64,000 nt of DNA from Steromphala cineraria. Taxonomy: Eukaryota > Mollusca > Gastropoda > Trochida > Trochidae. Location: assembly GCA_916613615.1 (NCBI GenBank), contig OU744727.1, positions 24,208,777 through 24,272,776 of the forward strand. The letters run 5' to 3'. Below the pieces are notes generated by a model that made no database searches, was not told the origin of the DNA, and saw only the letters and a list, made by a program, of their open reading frames with translations. The position numbers were made by a program, and so were the translations under genes. Positions 48,590 to 59,703 of the stretch are shown here, in pieces (the first letter of the stretch is position 1; every line of letters starts with the position of its first letter).

Positions 48590-49079
48590 CTAACACATTC
48601 GCCCCGATACCGTTGCAGAGCCATAGCGATCGTTTCCCATATAGTACATAGTACTTTTTTATTTTTGAAGGATTATATCTTACATTACCATCTAACAATT
48701 ACTCAAACATTTCATATGTCAGCCCTACCACACCGTGCCTGTTTCTTTACAATTAAAGATGCTGTATCATACTTGCAAGCGGTTCAGGATGAAACTTAGC
48801 TATTGAGAAATGAAATACATCACTTTGTAGAACAATCTTTCGTCGAAATTTTGATATCATATTTAGATTGTTTAATCAACAATAACATACTTATTTCGAC
48901 GCTTCAAGCACAGTACTCCTCTTAGAAAGGGCATGTCATTTTGTGAACCCGCTTTCGGTGACGTAATCATTATGCTTGTAGGATTTACACCGTGTCTCAA
49001 CTACCGTAATTGCGTTCGATGGGTATCAACTTTGACAGCAACGAATACCTAATTCGGAGAAAAAGAATATAAAATCTAG

Positions 49080-50179
49080 TTGAGCGCGACAAAGACGGTT
49101 TTCAAGCGTACATTTAGAAACCGGAAGTTGTGAAATGGCCACACTTGATTCGCCCTTATGTCGACTGCCGTTTCGGTATTATTTGGTAAATTATCTCCTA
49201 TTTGATGAATTTTGGTCCGATTTTCTCAAGGTTGGTCGCTAATTTTTTCTAAAAATACAATGTATACATTAAAAATACTTTAAAAATTATTGCACTATGA
49301 TATAGCATCTTTAATAAAGCAAATAAAATGCAATCATGGGTGTTTGTCATATTTCTACAGGTTATTATGATTAAGCCCTTCTGGTCGCCGGTTTGATGCC
49401 TTTGGCATCAACTGTTTTCTTGTGCAATATGAAAGATGTGCTTACGTCGTCATATGTACAGTGTCTTTAAAGGGACCATTTGAGCGGGGTATCTTTGTGG
49501 AAACGAAATTCAGGAGGACTTTTCTGTTTACAATTATATATTATTTTAACATGATAATTTCACATTTAATTTCAAATACGTTTGTGAGGTTAGCATTTTA
49601 GTTAATTTAACAATTTGACAAAAATAGACTGTATCGCTAAAAATTTAAAAAAACATCGTGAAATGAAGAAAATCATCGAAGCTACGATCGCGGAATGTAT
49701 AAGACAAAATACTGTCGAGACTGATAACTTTTATTATGAAGTATTTGTAAATATGCTCCTCTTCTACTTCTATCAATCAAGTAGTTATTACTTAATTTTG
49801 TTAATGAATAAGCATATTATAGCACATTTGTTTTGTCGCAATGTTAACCATTCAAATGGCGGATGAAAACCGATCGAATGGTGCCTTCTAAACAGTTGGC
49901 CACTTTTTACTCCGACCAACTGACCAAACTTCGACGGTCGATTATATCATGACAAGCTATGGCTGAGCAACCAATTAGTACTGTCTTCCACACGACTCGT
50001 TAATCTAATTGATAATCCCCTCGGTCACACTTTGAAGTTAATTGAACAATCAGCTGGTCCACGCGTGTTAATTGACACGTGAGAACAACTTGTCAGTTGT
50101 GAAAACATCCTACAGTAATAAAGTCGCATTACAGTAACGCTGTACTATACAATCTTGGAAGAAAAAATATCTTAAGATT
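49080..50179. other. Non-coding stretch, nothing recognised
   Basis: A small hairpin TGATGCC-TTT-GGCATCA lies near 49,395. No gene. Confidence 0.35.
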
Positions 50180-50228
50180 TGTCCTTTAAAATATAAAATT
50201 ATCCAAAAACGTGCTACTGCCCCTTTAA
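50180..50228. mobile_element. TTAA MITE, right-end fragment
   Basis: TTTAAAATATAAAATTATC followed by AACGTGCTACTGCCCCTTTAA is the last 49 bp of the MITE family; the rest is absent. Confidence 0.7.
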
Positions 50229-50937
50229 TCCAATCGTTACGCTTTTCAACATTTCTATAACCAGTAACGACATGCCTGAGTGTTTATTTGAGGAAAGTTT
50301 GTGTTAAACAGTTACTTTTAAAGTCAGGATAAACAATTGATTATGTATACACATGCAAATAGGCCATTAAAGTCTGAAATGGCAACTATTGAAACCGATC
50401 TCATAAAATGTATTTCCAAAGCCTAGGGATATGAAATATAATCAGAGACTTGCATCACACATATGAGTCTCAAACATATTCAAATGATCACTATCGTTGA
50501 AAAAAAATTACTCAAATGATGCTCGTCCTCGAATGTCTAGGGTAAACGTTTCGCTAATTATTCTCAACTTTATCCTTAGATCCAAGACAGACTGTAAGAG
50601 ATAATTTCATGTTAACAGGTACGAAAACTGTTAAAACTTCCTAGATTTAAAGATCCATTAACAGAGTTCAATATTTTCAAAAGAAATTTTACTGTTTTCC
50701 TTGTATTTTTTGCAAAATGGTGTCCAACTGACGGAGAAGTGTTGTTCATTCAAAGGTTGTGAATGGCTAAGTGCTTTTATACTTCTGTGACTTCTGGGCA
50801 GATATAATTCGGTGTCATATATTGTCTTGTAATTCTTATAGTTCCTAAGTTTACTGAGACCAGTGCTAGATCACTTGGTGGGTGGGTCTGAATTCAACTT
50901 CTCTCGCCAGTCATCATTATATTTCTGCTATACGCGT

Positions 50938-51023
50938 GATTGTTCTTGTAAGTAGATTGTTCTTGCAAGTAGATTGTTCTTGTAAGTAAATTGTTCTTGT
51001 TAGTAGATTGTTCTTGTAAGTAG
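50938..51023. repeat. 17-bp tandem repeat, five copies
   Basis: AGATTGTTCTTGTAAGT repeats five times with single-base changes. Confidence 0.85.
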
Positions 51024-51524
51024 ACGGCTTTCTATTGTGGTTGTTTCCGTCAAATGATTCGTCCCATTCTTCTTATTCTTGATCCCTTTGGTCCATATAA
51101 AAAGACGTTGATATAAAGAGGTTATCATGCTCGTGTGTTTTGGGATGGTAAATATCCTGCATTAGGAATAAATATTGTATTTTGCGAGCCGAAGAGTAGA
51201 AATCCATATGACACACAGCTGATCAGTTGTAAACAGGGGAGCAGTTCGAACTTCAGGAGCCAAAGTACTTAACTATGTTGTTTGTAATGAGTGTCACTGT
51301 GGGAAGTTTAAGTGAATTGATAGTCATCAAAGTAACACATTGTCAATTTATTGATCTTATTTGAAATTTTACGGTTTGTAAAGAGAATAGGTGTACAGGT
51401 GTCAACATTGGCTTCATGCAGGAAGCCTTCAAACTCAATTCAATTTTTTTTAACAAAAGTAGCTATAATAAATTCGTTGACAAATTGATGTGATGGAATG
51501 CATGGTTGTCGGATGAAGACAATT

Positions 51525-53230
51525 GTATCAATATCGCAGTAAAATGCGGTAAATTGTTGCAAAAATGCGGTAAAATTAAATACAGATTGGTGTTGTTAAT
51601 CTTAGAGGGGGACTGAAATGGTCTATGGCCACTTTCGGATTCATAAAAAGCTGCTTGCAATTTGAATGAGAGTCAACTTTGAATTTTCGAAATCGGACGG
51701 CAACCTGCCTAAATACGGCTTTTAAAATACACTGCCTAATTAGCCCCGGCGAACAGAATCTGTGGTCACTAAAGCGTGGCCCGAGTGTGTCTACCTACTG
51801 TGACGCAGCACGGAAAATGACACCTTTTTAATCGTTAGTTTAACACACAAATATTCACAAAAAACGCTTAATTTTTGTATATTCCGAAAGCTTAGATATC
51901 CGACGACTCAATGGCGATGTATTCAAGCCAATGATAATTGTATAAACATGTAATATCGCATATTTCAAAACCATATCTAATGACGCAAAAAGGCGACTGC
52001 CTTGTTAAATTGGCGCCGTTATGGCTAGACATGTCCGTTAAAGTGATAATCTGATTGTCTGTTGTTTGCTGAATCTTACATAACATACACTGACTATTAT
52101 TTCCGACGGTGTCAAATGACAAATCGTTTATGTTTTCAGTGAACAAACCGACTACTTTCTACAATCGAATACCTACAATGTTATTTTTGTGTGAGTTTAT
52201 TACACTACAAAGATATATTTTAAAGAGGCCAATAGACGGTGAATAATTTTACCAAGATGGTTTGAAGAAAAGGAAAAGTGTAAACGGTTTCATGTTATTA
52301 TGATATTTTTTCTCTTATGAAAAGATAGGCGCCACAGTGGATTATCTTTAGTACCTTATGATCAATGTCCGTATTTGTACAACACATATCAATTATAGAA
52401 TAATTAAACATTATTTAACAGTGGTTGATCTATTCAAGATATATAAGGTTTCAATTCATATCGAAAATGAAACAATGTTATATTTGGGATCACACTGTTT
52501 TGCATATAACATTCCGAATATTGGTACAGTCACATCCATCAAAGCGATTCCGACAACAAAAGTAGTACAGAGTATTTTCTTAGATATTATCTCACTTGCT
52601 TCTTGCCTTTTTTATGGTAGACACGCAAATGGAGATAGGCCCGGTGGGCGGGGCGTCACGCTCTAATGAGTTTCAAAGCGTTCGCCTGTGGATTTCGGCG
52701 GCATTCTAAAAACCGGGTATAAAATGCTGATTAAAAGTCTAATTTATGTGTGTATTGTCTCAATTATATGCTCATTGCATTCTCATAGATAATAGTACTG
52801 GAGATATTGATCTATCATTCTTAGAAAAAGTACATTGCATAACCTCTTTAATGGTGGGTGCGGGAAAATGTAACTAAAAGTGCGGTAAATTGTTGCACAT
52901 GTTATCACATGTTTTCCGCAATCTTCCATAACTATTATACTATGAAAGAAATGAAGAATGGATTGGTGTTAATGCTATAAATATCTCCGAGATAACAAAT
53001 TTATCGGATACATAATTATGTATTAACCAATAATACATATCAGGTGTTAATGCAACGTTTGTTTTATAAGAAAAATTGTGAATGTTATTTTATTATTCAC
53101 AAAGAAAGTAAGGTAAATAAATGTTAATGCATTTGCAACTGCTATACCCAATGTGATATGAAAAAAATACAATAACTTCCTTATGTTGCAGCAGTACTGT
53201 TGTCTTATCATAGATGTTTCTCAATAACAA
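51525..53230. repeat. Diverged segmental duplicate, split (partner at 56,530)
   Basis: 51,525-51,615 (AAAATGCGGTAAATTGTTGC, then ACAGATTGGTGTTGTTAAT) matches the first part of 56,530-56,640. 52,850-53,230 (GCGGTAAATTGTTGCACATG, GAAGAATGGATTGGT, GAGATAACAAA, AGGTAAATAAATGTTAATG) matches 56,640-56,990. The intervening 1.2 kb is absent from the partner, so it is probably an insertion. It contains a 102-codon open frame (52,358-52,666) of no known family. Confidence 0.5.
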
Positions 53231-53544
53231 CATATTCAAAATCGCCCTCAATCTGTAATAATCTGTTATCAATTATCTCCAAATATTATCTAAATGTACA
53301 TATCGAAAAATGCATAGCAGAAGGCGTATTTCCTTGAAAGCTAGAACAAAATTTGAAATATAACTGTAAAAAAGTATAAAGAACATAAAAAATATGAGTC
53401 TTTATTGACGCGTTCCCATCAAAATTAATTCTCATATTCTTTGGCAACTAGCTTATTGCATCCAAACTGTAAATCTGCCTTACAATGATGCATTAAAATC
53501 TCATCAAGAATACAATTATCTTAGAAATGCAATTTGTGCAATAA

Positions 53545-53795
53545 CAATCTAGCGATTATGATTTCCATATACTCTTAAGTTGTGAACACCTAAATCGTAA
53601 ACGAATTGCATTTTTTTTTATGATAGATCTTCTAGAACTTGATGTATATGTGGCGTTCAAACAACAAGATGAATTTGATGTGTTTGCCTTCTTGTTTGGT
53701 GGTGAAACGGAGTTCAATAGATGTATCGAACATAGTACTTTGGAACGCATTATTCTACAATTCTCTTTATATGTAAACGATTTAAAACATCATTA
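53545..53795 (+). pseudogene. Possible LINE C-terminal remnant
   Basis: The plus frame encodes ILLSCEHLNRKRIAFFF, then VFAFLFGGETEFNR and LERIILQFSLYVND. A cysteine followed by R, an LFGG-like motif and a hydrophobic end recall the tail of Jockey/CR1-type ORF2. There is no second cysteine or CxC motif upstream, so this is weak. Confidence 0.25.
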
Positions 53796-54564
53796 AATAC
53801 AATTCTAATTCGACTGAATAACTATATCTTTGTACATATTGGCATTGTATAAATGATAACGATGTTGGTGTAAAGTCTCAATATTAACACTGTATTTAAT
53901 GACTATATATAGAAAAAGAACCTAGTTTAGCACCCCCACTTTTTCAAACAGAAAAACACTCCTAAAAATAAACAATACACATTTTCAGGCAAAACATAAA
54001 GGCTTTTCAATGCCGATCATCTAGCACTGTGGGAACGAAAACTTCATTCGATTTGCGATTCACTGTCGCTGGATAACTGGTTTTATTAAAAATTGGTATT
54101 TTTTGTTAAAATTCAAGTTACCTTTTAATTGAAAATGAACGTCAATATTCTTTGCTGCAATGCGATAATTATCATTCTTTTGACTTAAGTGATAATCTTT
54201 TAGTAAATGATCTCATAGCAAAGGTTAGTCGTTAAAGCAGTATGAACCTTCAAAATCGGAAACTTATTAGATATATTATTTAAAGAAAACTGCACAAAGA
54301 CAAAAAATGGCCACTGTAAAAGATAATGGCTTATCTAAATGGAGAAGTGTCTGATCAACAAGTTCAACCCAAAGAATCTCAAATTTACTCAAAGATGTAA
54401 AGATTGTAGGCGTTTTATACTTTTTTGGAGAAGAAGGTATTGAAAATTCAATGTCCTGCTAGCCTCTTATCATGCATGATAAAAGGGCTTTTGTGTAAGA
54501 ATGTCAACTAGGGATAAAAAAATGGTATTTTTAATTTACATATACAAAGTTGGTTTAAACATAT

Positions 54565-56187
54565 TTTTATTTCATAAAATGAAATATGAATTGGTGAACA
54601 AGCCACAAGGCTTATTTGAACACCGCTCCTAAATACAACAGAGAAAGCTGGACATTATATACAATACAATTAGAAAAATATAATGTATAAAACCATCTTT
54701 ATAGTCGAATCAGTTTATGTTAAAGAATAATGTTGCTGGAGATGCCTATGATATGATGATATGATATGCTGCAGTAAAGATGATATTTTATATGTAACAG
54801 ATATTACTAGTGAACAGATTAGTAAGAGCTCATAAAAAGCGATTACTTTTACTAATGAATTGATGTAAGGATCTGAGGATATTGTTGTTTGTTCTGTTAT
54901 CTAAAGATTCATTTCCGTACAATACTGTTTTCAAATTATATCCTTGTGTATAGAAATACATATTTGATCTTAGGTTATGGTAGTTGCGACAAACAAACAG
55001 GTAGTGAAGGGCGTCTTCATTAAAATGGCCACAAGAACACCTGGATATTCAGATATGTGTCGGTTATATTTGTCTGCATTCAGATCACTACATCCGAGCT
55101 TGAGGCGGCAATGAATTATTTGACAAAAGCGAGTTCCTAAATTTAAATCAAAGTTACTTGGAGATACAGCTGGGCTGATCATCGTTTTGAATTGGGTAAC
55201 CGATCGAGCATTCTTAACTGCGATGGGTAAAGAGTTCCATGAATCAATGACGCTAGGTAAAAAAGAAAGAGAATATCTATGCGTCCTACAGTTGATTGAT
55301 TGGATGGAAGCACTGTTTCTTAGGTTATAGTTACTTAGTTCCAATACTGTACCTGGTACAAGTTCGTTTAAATAGTCCGGAGCCATACCGTAGTACATTT
55401 TATAAAAACTAATGAGTTTAAAGCGATACCTTCGATTTTTCAATGTGGTATAATTAGTTTCACTGAATAATTTGTCATGACTGGTGCCTCGAACTGGACC
55501 ACAAATCGTTCTCAATGCATCCAAGTGAAGATTTTCCAGCACATTTGCTTGTTCAATAGTACAGTTATCCCATATATGACAACCATAATCAAAGAGTGGG
55601 TGGATGAAAGATTTGAACAGGGTGTCTAGTGTTTTACGAGATAAACGGTATTTCAAACTTCTAAAACAATTGATCCTAGGTCTTATTTTCTTTATCATTT
55701 CATTTATATGTTGTTTCCAAGAACAATCGCTTTGAAGTGTTAAACCTAAATGTTTGTGCTCTTCAACTTCTTTTACAGTTCATTGATAAGATCGGTTTGA
55801 CGTAGTTTTGCGTTTTTCTACTTAATATGATACTCTCGGTCTTACTAGGATTGAAACTAACTTGCCATTTTCTAGCCAAGTTTGCAATTTTTTCTAAATC
55901 ACTATATATAGTTGCAGCAGCCGTAAAATGTTCGTCTATAATAACATATATGGATGGATCATCGGCAAAATGGCGAATGTTACTGTTTATGCCTTCAACA
56001 ATGTCATTAATATAAATAATGAACAAAAGGGGGCCCAACACTGAGCCCTGGGGTACGCCCGCTTCTACGTTGCTAAAACTTGAACTATAACCATTTATTG
56101 ATACTTTCTGCTTTCTACCATCCAGGTAACTCTGAAACCATTCTAGAAGGTCTCCCCGTATTCCATACGCATAAAGCATATACAAAG
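54565..56187 (-). pseudogene. 5'-truncated LINE reverse transcriptase (Jockey/CR1 group)
   Basis: Reading on the minus strand: YGIRGDLLEWFQSYLDG, then GVPQGSVLGPLLFIIYINDI, then the catalytic FADD (about 55,960), then WQVSFNPSKTE in a frame ending at 55,763. After a frameshift the thumb/connection part follows (55,698-54,970; HPLFDYGCHIWDN, FKLISFYKMYYGMAPDYLNE, YSLSFLPSVIDSWNSLP). A one-base shift near 55,040 hides the usual end, which reads CSCGHFNEDALHYLFVCRNY in the other frame. The endonuclease and the start of the RT are missing (truncation at about 56,187). The 3' tail with CTTGTTCACCAATTCATA ends near 54,565. Confidence 0.85.
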
Positions 56188-56529
56188 TTCATTGTGTAGT
56201 TTTCCCCCTATGACGATAATCATATTTGGTCAAATTTCAGTAGCCTAAAATTTTCCTCATGTTTTTTTTTGCAAATTGGCTATTTTGAGTTCAATCAAAT
56301 AGTCAATCAAAATCTGAAGAAAAAAAAAATCTTTCCTCCTTTTTTTATCCTATCAATCTGTTGTATGCAAGAGGAAACTAAAAGTGCTTTATGGGGGTTG
56401 GGCTTATACAGGACTTTAGAAAGGTGTGCTGTCGGTTGTCAGTAAAACGGTGTAGCAATGTCCTGTACACGATAGTGCTCGGTGTTACGACGTCAGGTGT
56501 AATGAGCACGTTAAGATGAAGTAACTGAG

Positions 56530-56990
56530 GTTAATTGTATCAAAATCGCTGATAAAATACGGAAAATTGTTATGAAAATGCGGTAAAATGTCATATAGAT
56601 TGGTACTGTTAATTATAGCGGGTGGGTAACTGAGAAAATGCGGTAAATTGTAACACATGTTACTTGGATAGCTATTATAAAAGAATGAATGAAGAATGGA
56701 TTAGTTTAAAAACTTCATGCTGTAAATATCTGCGAGATAACAAACATATAGTTAACATAATTATTTATTATCCAACATATTGTATTTTAAGTGTTTAAAG
56801 TGTTTGTGTTAATAGAAATATTATTCACAAAAAAAATCAGGTAAATAAATGTTTATGTTTTTCCAACTGCTACATCTATATTTGGGTAAATCGTAATGAT
56901 ATTTAATTGATAAAATTGTCTTCTATCTAATATTATTGTCGAAACTTCCTTATGTTGGATTAAAACTGTTTTCTTACCTTAGACGTTTCT
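56530..56990. repeat. Diverged segmental duplicate (partner at 51,525 and 52,850)
   Basis: Uninterrupted version of the split segment. GAAAATGCGGTAAA occurs twice, followed by GAATGAAGAATGGATTAG, GAGATAACAAAC and TATTATTCACAAAAAAA. Confidence 0.5.
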
Positions 56991-58175
56991 CAATTCTCTT
57001 CATTCAACAACGTCACTTCAAACTCTATTGTTGTCATTTGAGTGACGATTTCTTTTAAGACCATTATTGTCTAACATCATTTCAATATAAATCAGAATGT
57101 AAAAATAAGATAACACATGTGAATACAATGTATCAATATCTTATGTGAAATCAATCACAATATCAAAACTTACCCCAGATATAGTTCACCAGTTATACAA
57201 ACACAGATTGTGGCAAGCCATGACAGCGTCAAACCAAACACAATGTATATTCAATATTGTCACATGCACAACTCGTGAGGAGATCTGGTAGCGTCGGTCG
57301 CGAGGTTTACACAGCAGAACACTCCTTTATTTACAACGTACTAAAACGATAGACGTAAAATGATTTCATACATTAAAGCAACAATGCAGTTGTCTCACTC
57401 TAAACACATCTGACGCTTATAATCGATCCTGGTATAGTGAGCATGCAAGTTTACCATAGCCAAGTGAAAAATAATCCGACACGATCCACAAAAACTTTGC
57501 ATAGTAAGTTTTAGATTAACCGAAAATCGTCTATAGTTTTATGTTATCTTTGAAGTAAGGAAATCAACATGCAATGTACACGTGCAATTCGTTAATATAA
57601 CAGGGACATAAGCCTCGGCGAGAAGCTTAAAACACAACAGCTTAACAAGGATACTGGATATGTTAATGTCCTTTGACTTCTTTAGATAAGTTTTAAAACA
57701 ACATGTTTGCCAGACCATTTCTCTTTATCAATAATACATGAAGGTACTACTCAATCAAACGGCATCATTGATAAGGTGTGACATTATCAACTTATGCAGT
57801 ATCTGTTTTCATGGTTAGCGAATGTCAATGATATTATAGGATTCGAAATTTGGGTAGTGTGGATTTAAAAGATATGACCTTCTCTTATCACTAGGGCCTG
57901 TAGTAAATTATAAGGCTGATAAGGGTGTTATCATGAATCAAGCTGTCAAAATCAAGCCGATAGAATGTTCCAATTTTGAAAGCTAAGAGGGTCGTACAAA
58001 TTTTGTTCAAAACACAGCATATCTTTTAATATATATATAATAGGCCTGTATGTGAAAGGAAATAAATTAATTGCATACATATTTCATGTGACTGTTTCCC
58101 TGTTCAGTGTATGTGTTTATGTAAAACAAATTCCTGAAAAGGCAATGAATAATAGTTTATATTTTTATCATAATT
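56991..58175. other. Non-coding stretch, nothing recognised
   Basis: No gene or repeat that I can name. Confidence 0.35.
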
Positions 58176-58485
58176 ACTGTTGATGTTGTTGTTGTTCTTC
58201 TTCTTCTTCTTCTTCTTATTATTATCATTATAAACATATATGTATTCCTTTTTAACATACATATACAGAACGTCATACGTGCGCATTTGGGTCGTTTGTA
58301 TTGAACGAGTAGATATCTTCGACCTCGTTGTTCCTCCGCGTCCATGACATCTTCGACAAAATAACGTAATAAACTCCTCTCCCTCTCTCTCTCTCCCTCT
58401 CCCTCTCCCTCTCCCTCCCCCTCCCCCTCCCCCTCCCCCTCCGTCTCCCTCTCCCTCTCCCTCTCCCTCTCCCTCTCTCCGTGTA
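58176..58485. repeat. Microsatellites (TTG, TTC and CTCCCT types)
   Basis: TTG/TTC triplets at 58,183-58,217 and a CTCCCT/CTCCCC polypyrimidine run at 58,377-58,477. The RE-rich open frames on the minus strand are translations of the run. Confidence 0.95.
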
Positions 58486-59703
58486 GTTGAAAAGTTTTAG
58501 TAATCTTCCTAAGAACATTACATTTATGATGATACATTTATATTTGTCATATTTTGAGCGTGTGAGTTGATCGTGTATAATGTCTAAAATATAACAACGA
58601 TAATTATTTCTTTGAATACAGGGGTTATAAAGGAGTTATATGAATAAAAAGATGAATAAGATTTCTAGTACGGGGATGTAAGTTTATTGATTATGTTTTA
58701 TGTACGTTATTGATTTGACGTGACAGTGTTTTAATCTTAATATTAAAACGAATCGAAATTTAAAATATTTTACATACAGGCCACGAAAGAAGACCAACAA
58801 ACAAGCGGGCATTACACCTTGTTTTCTTAAATGAATAAAACAAAATAGAAACAATACTTCACTGTATGAATAAAGCCCTGTTGCAAAATCATGCCGCTCC
58901 CCATGCCAAAGTATGCATTAAGGTGTCCATGTGTATTAGTACCTGATAAAGCTGTGCATCCATATTGTATGTACGAATGGTATCGCACGTACAATGTATG
59001 GTATGGTATGGTATGCATGGTATAATGTATGACCTTGTACTGTATTGTATTGTGCGGTAGGATACTGAAGTGTATTATTCCTAATTTATTTTATCATTTG
59101 TTTTTATGTGTAGTGTCTCTTAAAACAAAGTTACGTAAACATTAGTATAGTTTTGTTTTCGTACTTCGTTGGTGAAAGTCTCCAATAGTTGACTAATTTA
59201 CTGAAGGTCTCCAATAGTTTGTTGGACCGATGCCAAGAATGTTGCCGTCGAAATCAATGCGCTCGAACGCAACTGCCTGAATCCCGAGAAAAGTGCTGAA
59301 ATCCAAACGTGCGTGCAAAACTAATGGCGACTTGGACGTAACCGGCCAACAAGCATCGCAAAATTATATTAAAGTTTAAAGGGACATGTGCACGGTTTAT
59401 TCAAGGAAAATAGAGTAATCTAACAAAAACGAAAATAAGGTATTTCAAACGCAAGAAACTGGAAATAAAACGCTTGTTATGAGAAAAAATAAACGATCCT
59501 ATCTAAAACAGTATTTAGAATGTACAATGCATATTACAAATAAGTTAAACAGACATAACAGTTCATGGATGATTATTAAAACATTATAAAAGGACTAAAA
59601 CAAATATCTTTATAAAAAGAAGAAATATAGTTATTGTTGGACATATGTCCTGATTATTGGATAAATGGGTTTTTTTCAAGATGATTTTCTCCTGACATGG
59701 AAT
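58486..59703. other. Non-coding stretch
   Basis: TATGG pentamers lie at 58,996-59,015. GTGCAAAACTAATGGCGACTT at about 59,311 resembles motifs inside the adjacent inverted repeat. No gene. Confidence 0.4.

Larger units (their letters stand above)
44693..49079. mobile_element. 4.4-kb segment bounded by long inverted repeats
   Basis: The left arm from CTAGATTTATTTT through CGAATTAGG, AAGTTGATA, CATCGAACGCAATTACGG, CACCGAAAGCGGG and ATCAAAATTTCGACGAAAGA (44,693 to about 44,975) is matched in inverse at 48,815-49,079. Weaker pairing continues inward (AACCGCATGCAAGTATGA at 44,997; CGATCGCTATG at 45,444 with its inverse at 48,624). Arms are roughly 270-320 bp at about 80% identity by eye. No transposase was recognised. 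The first coding exon of the ankyrin gene lies inside. Confidence 0.6.

Noticed and set aside
58157..58537. RE/GEGE-rich open frame of 126 codons
   Set aside because: It translates a polypyrimidine microsatellite.
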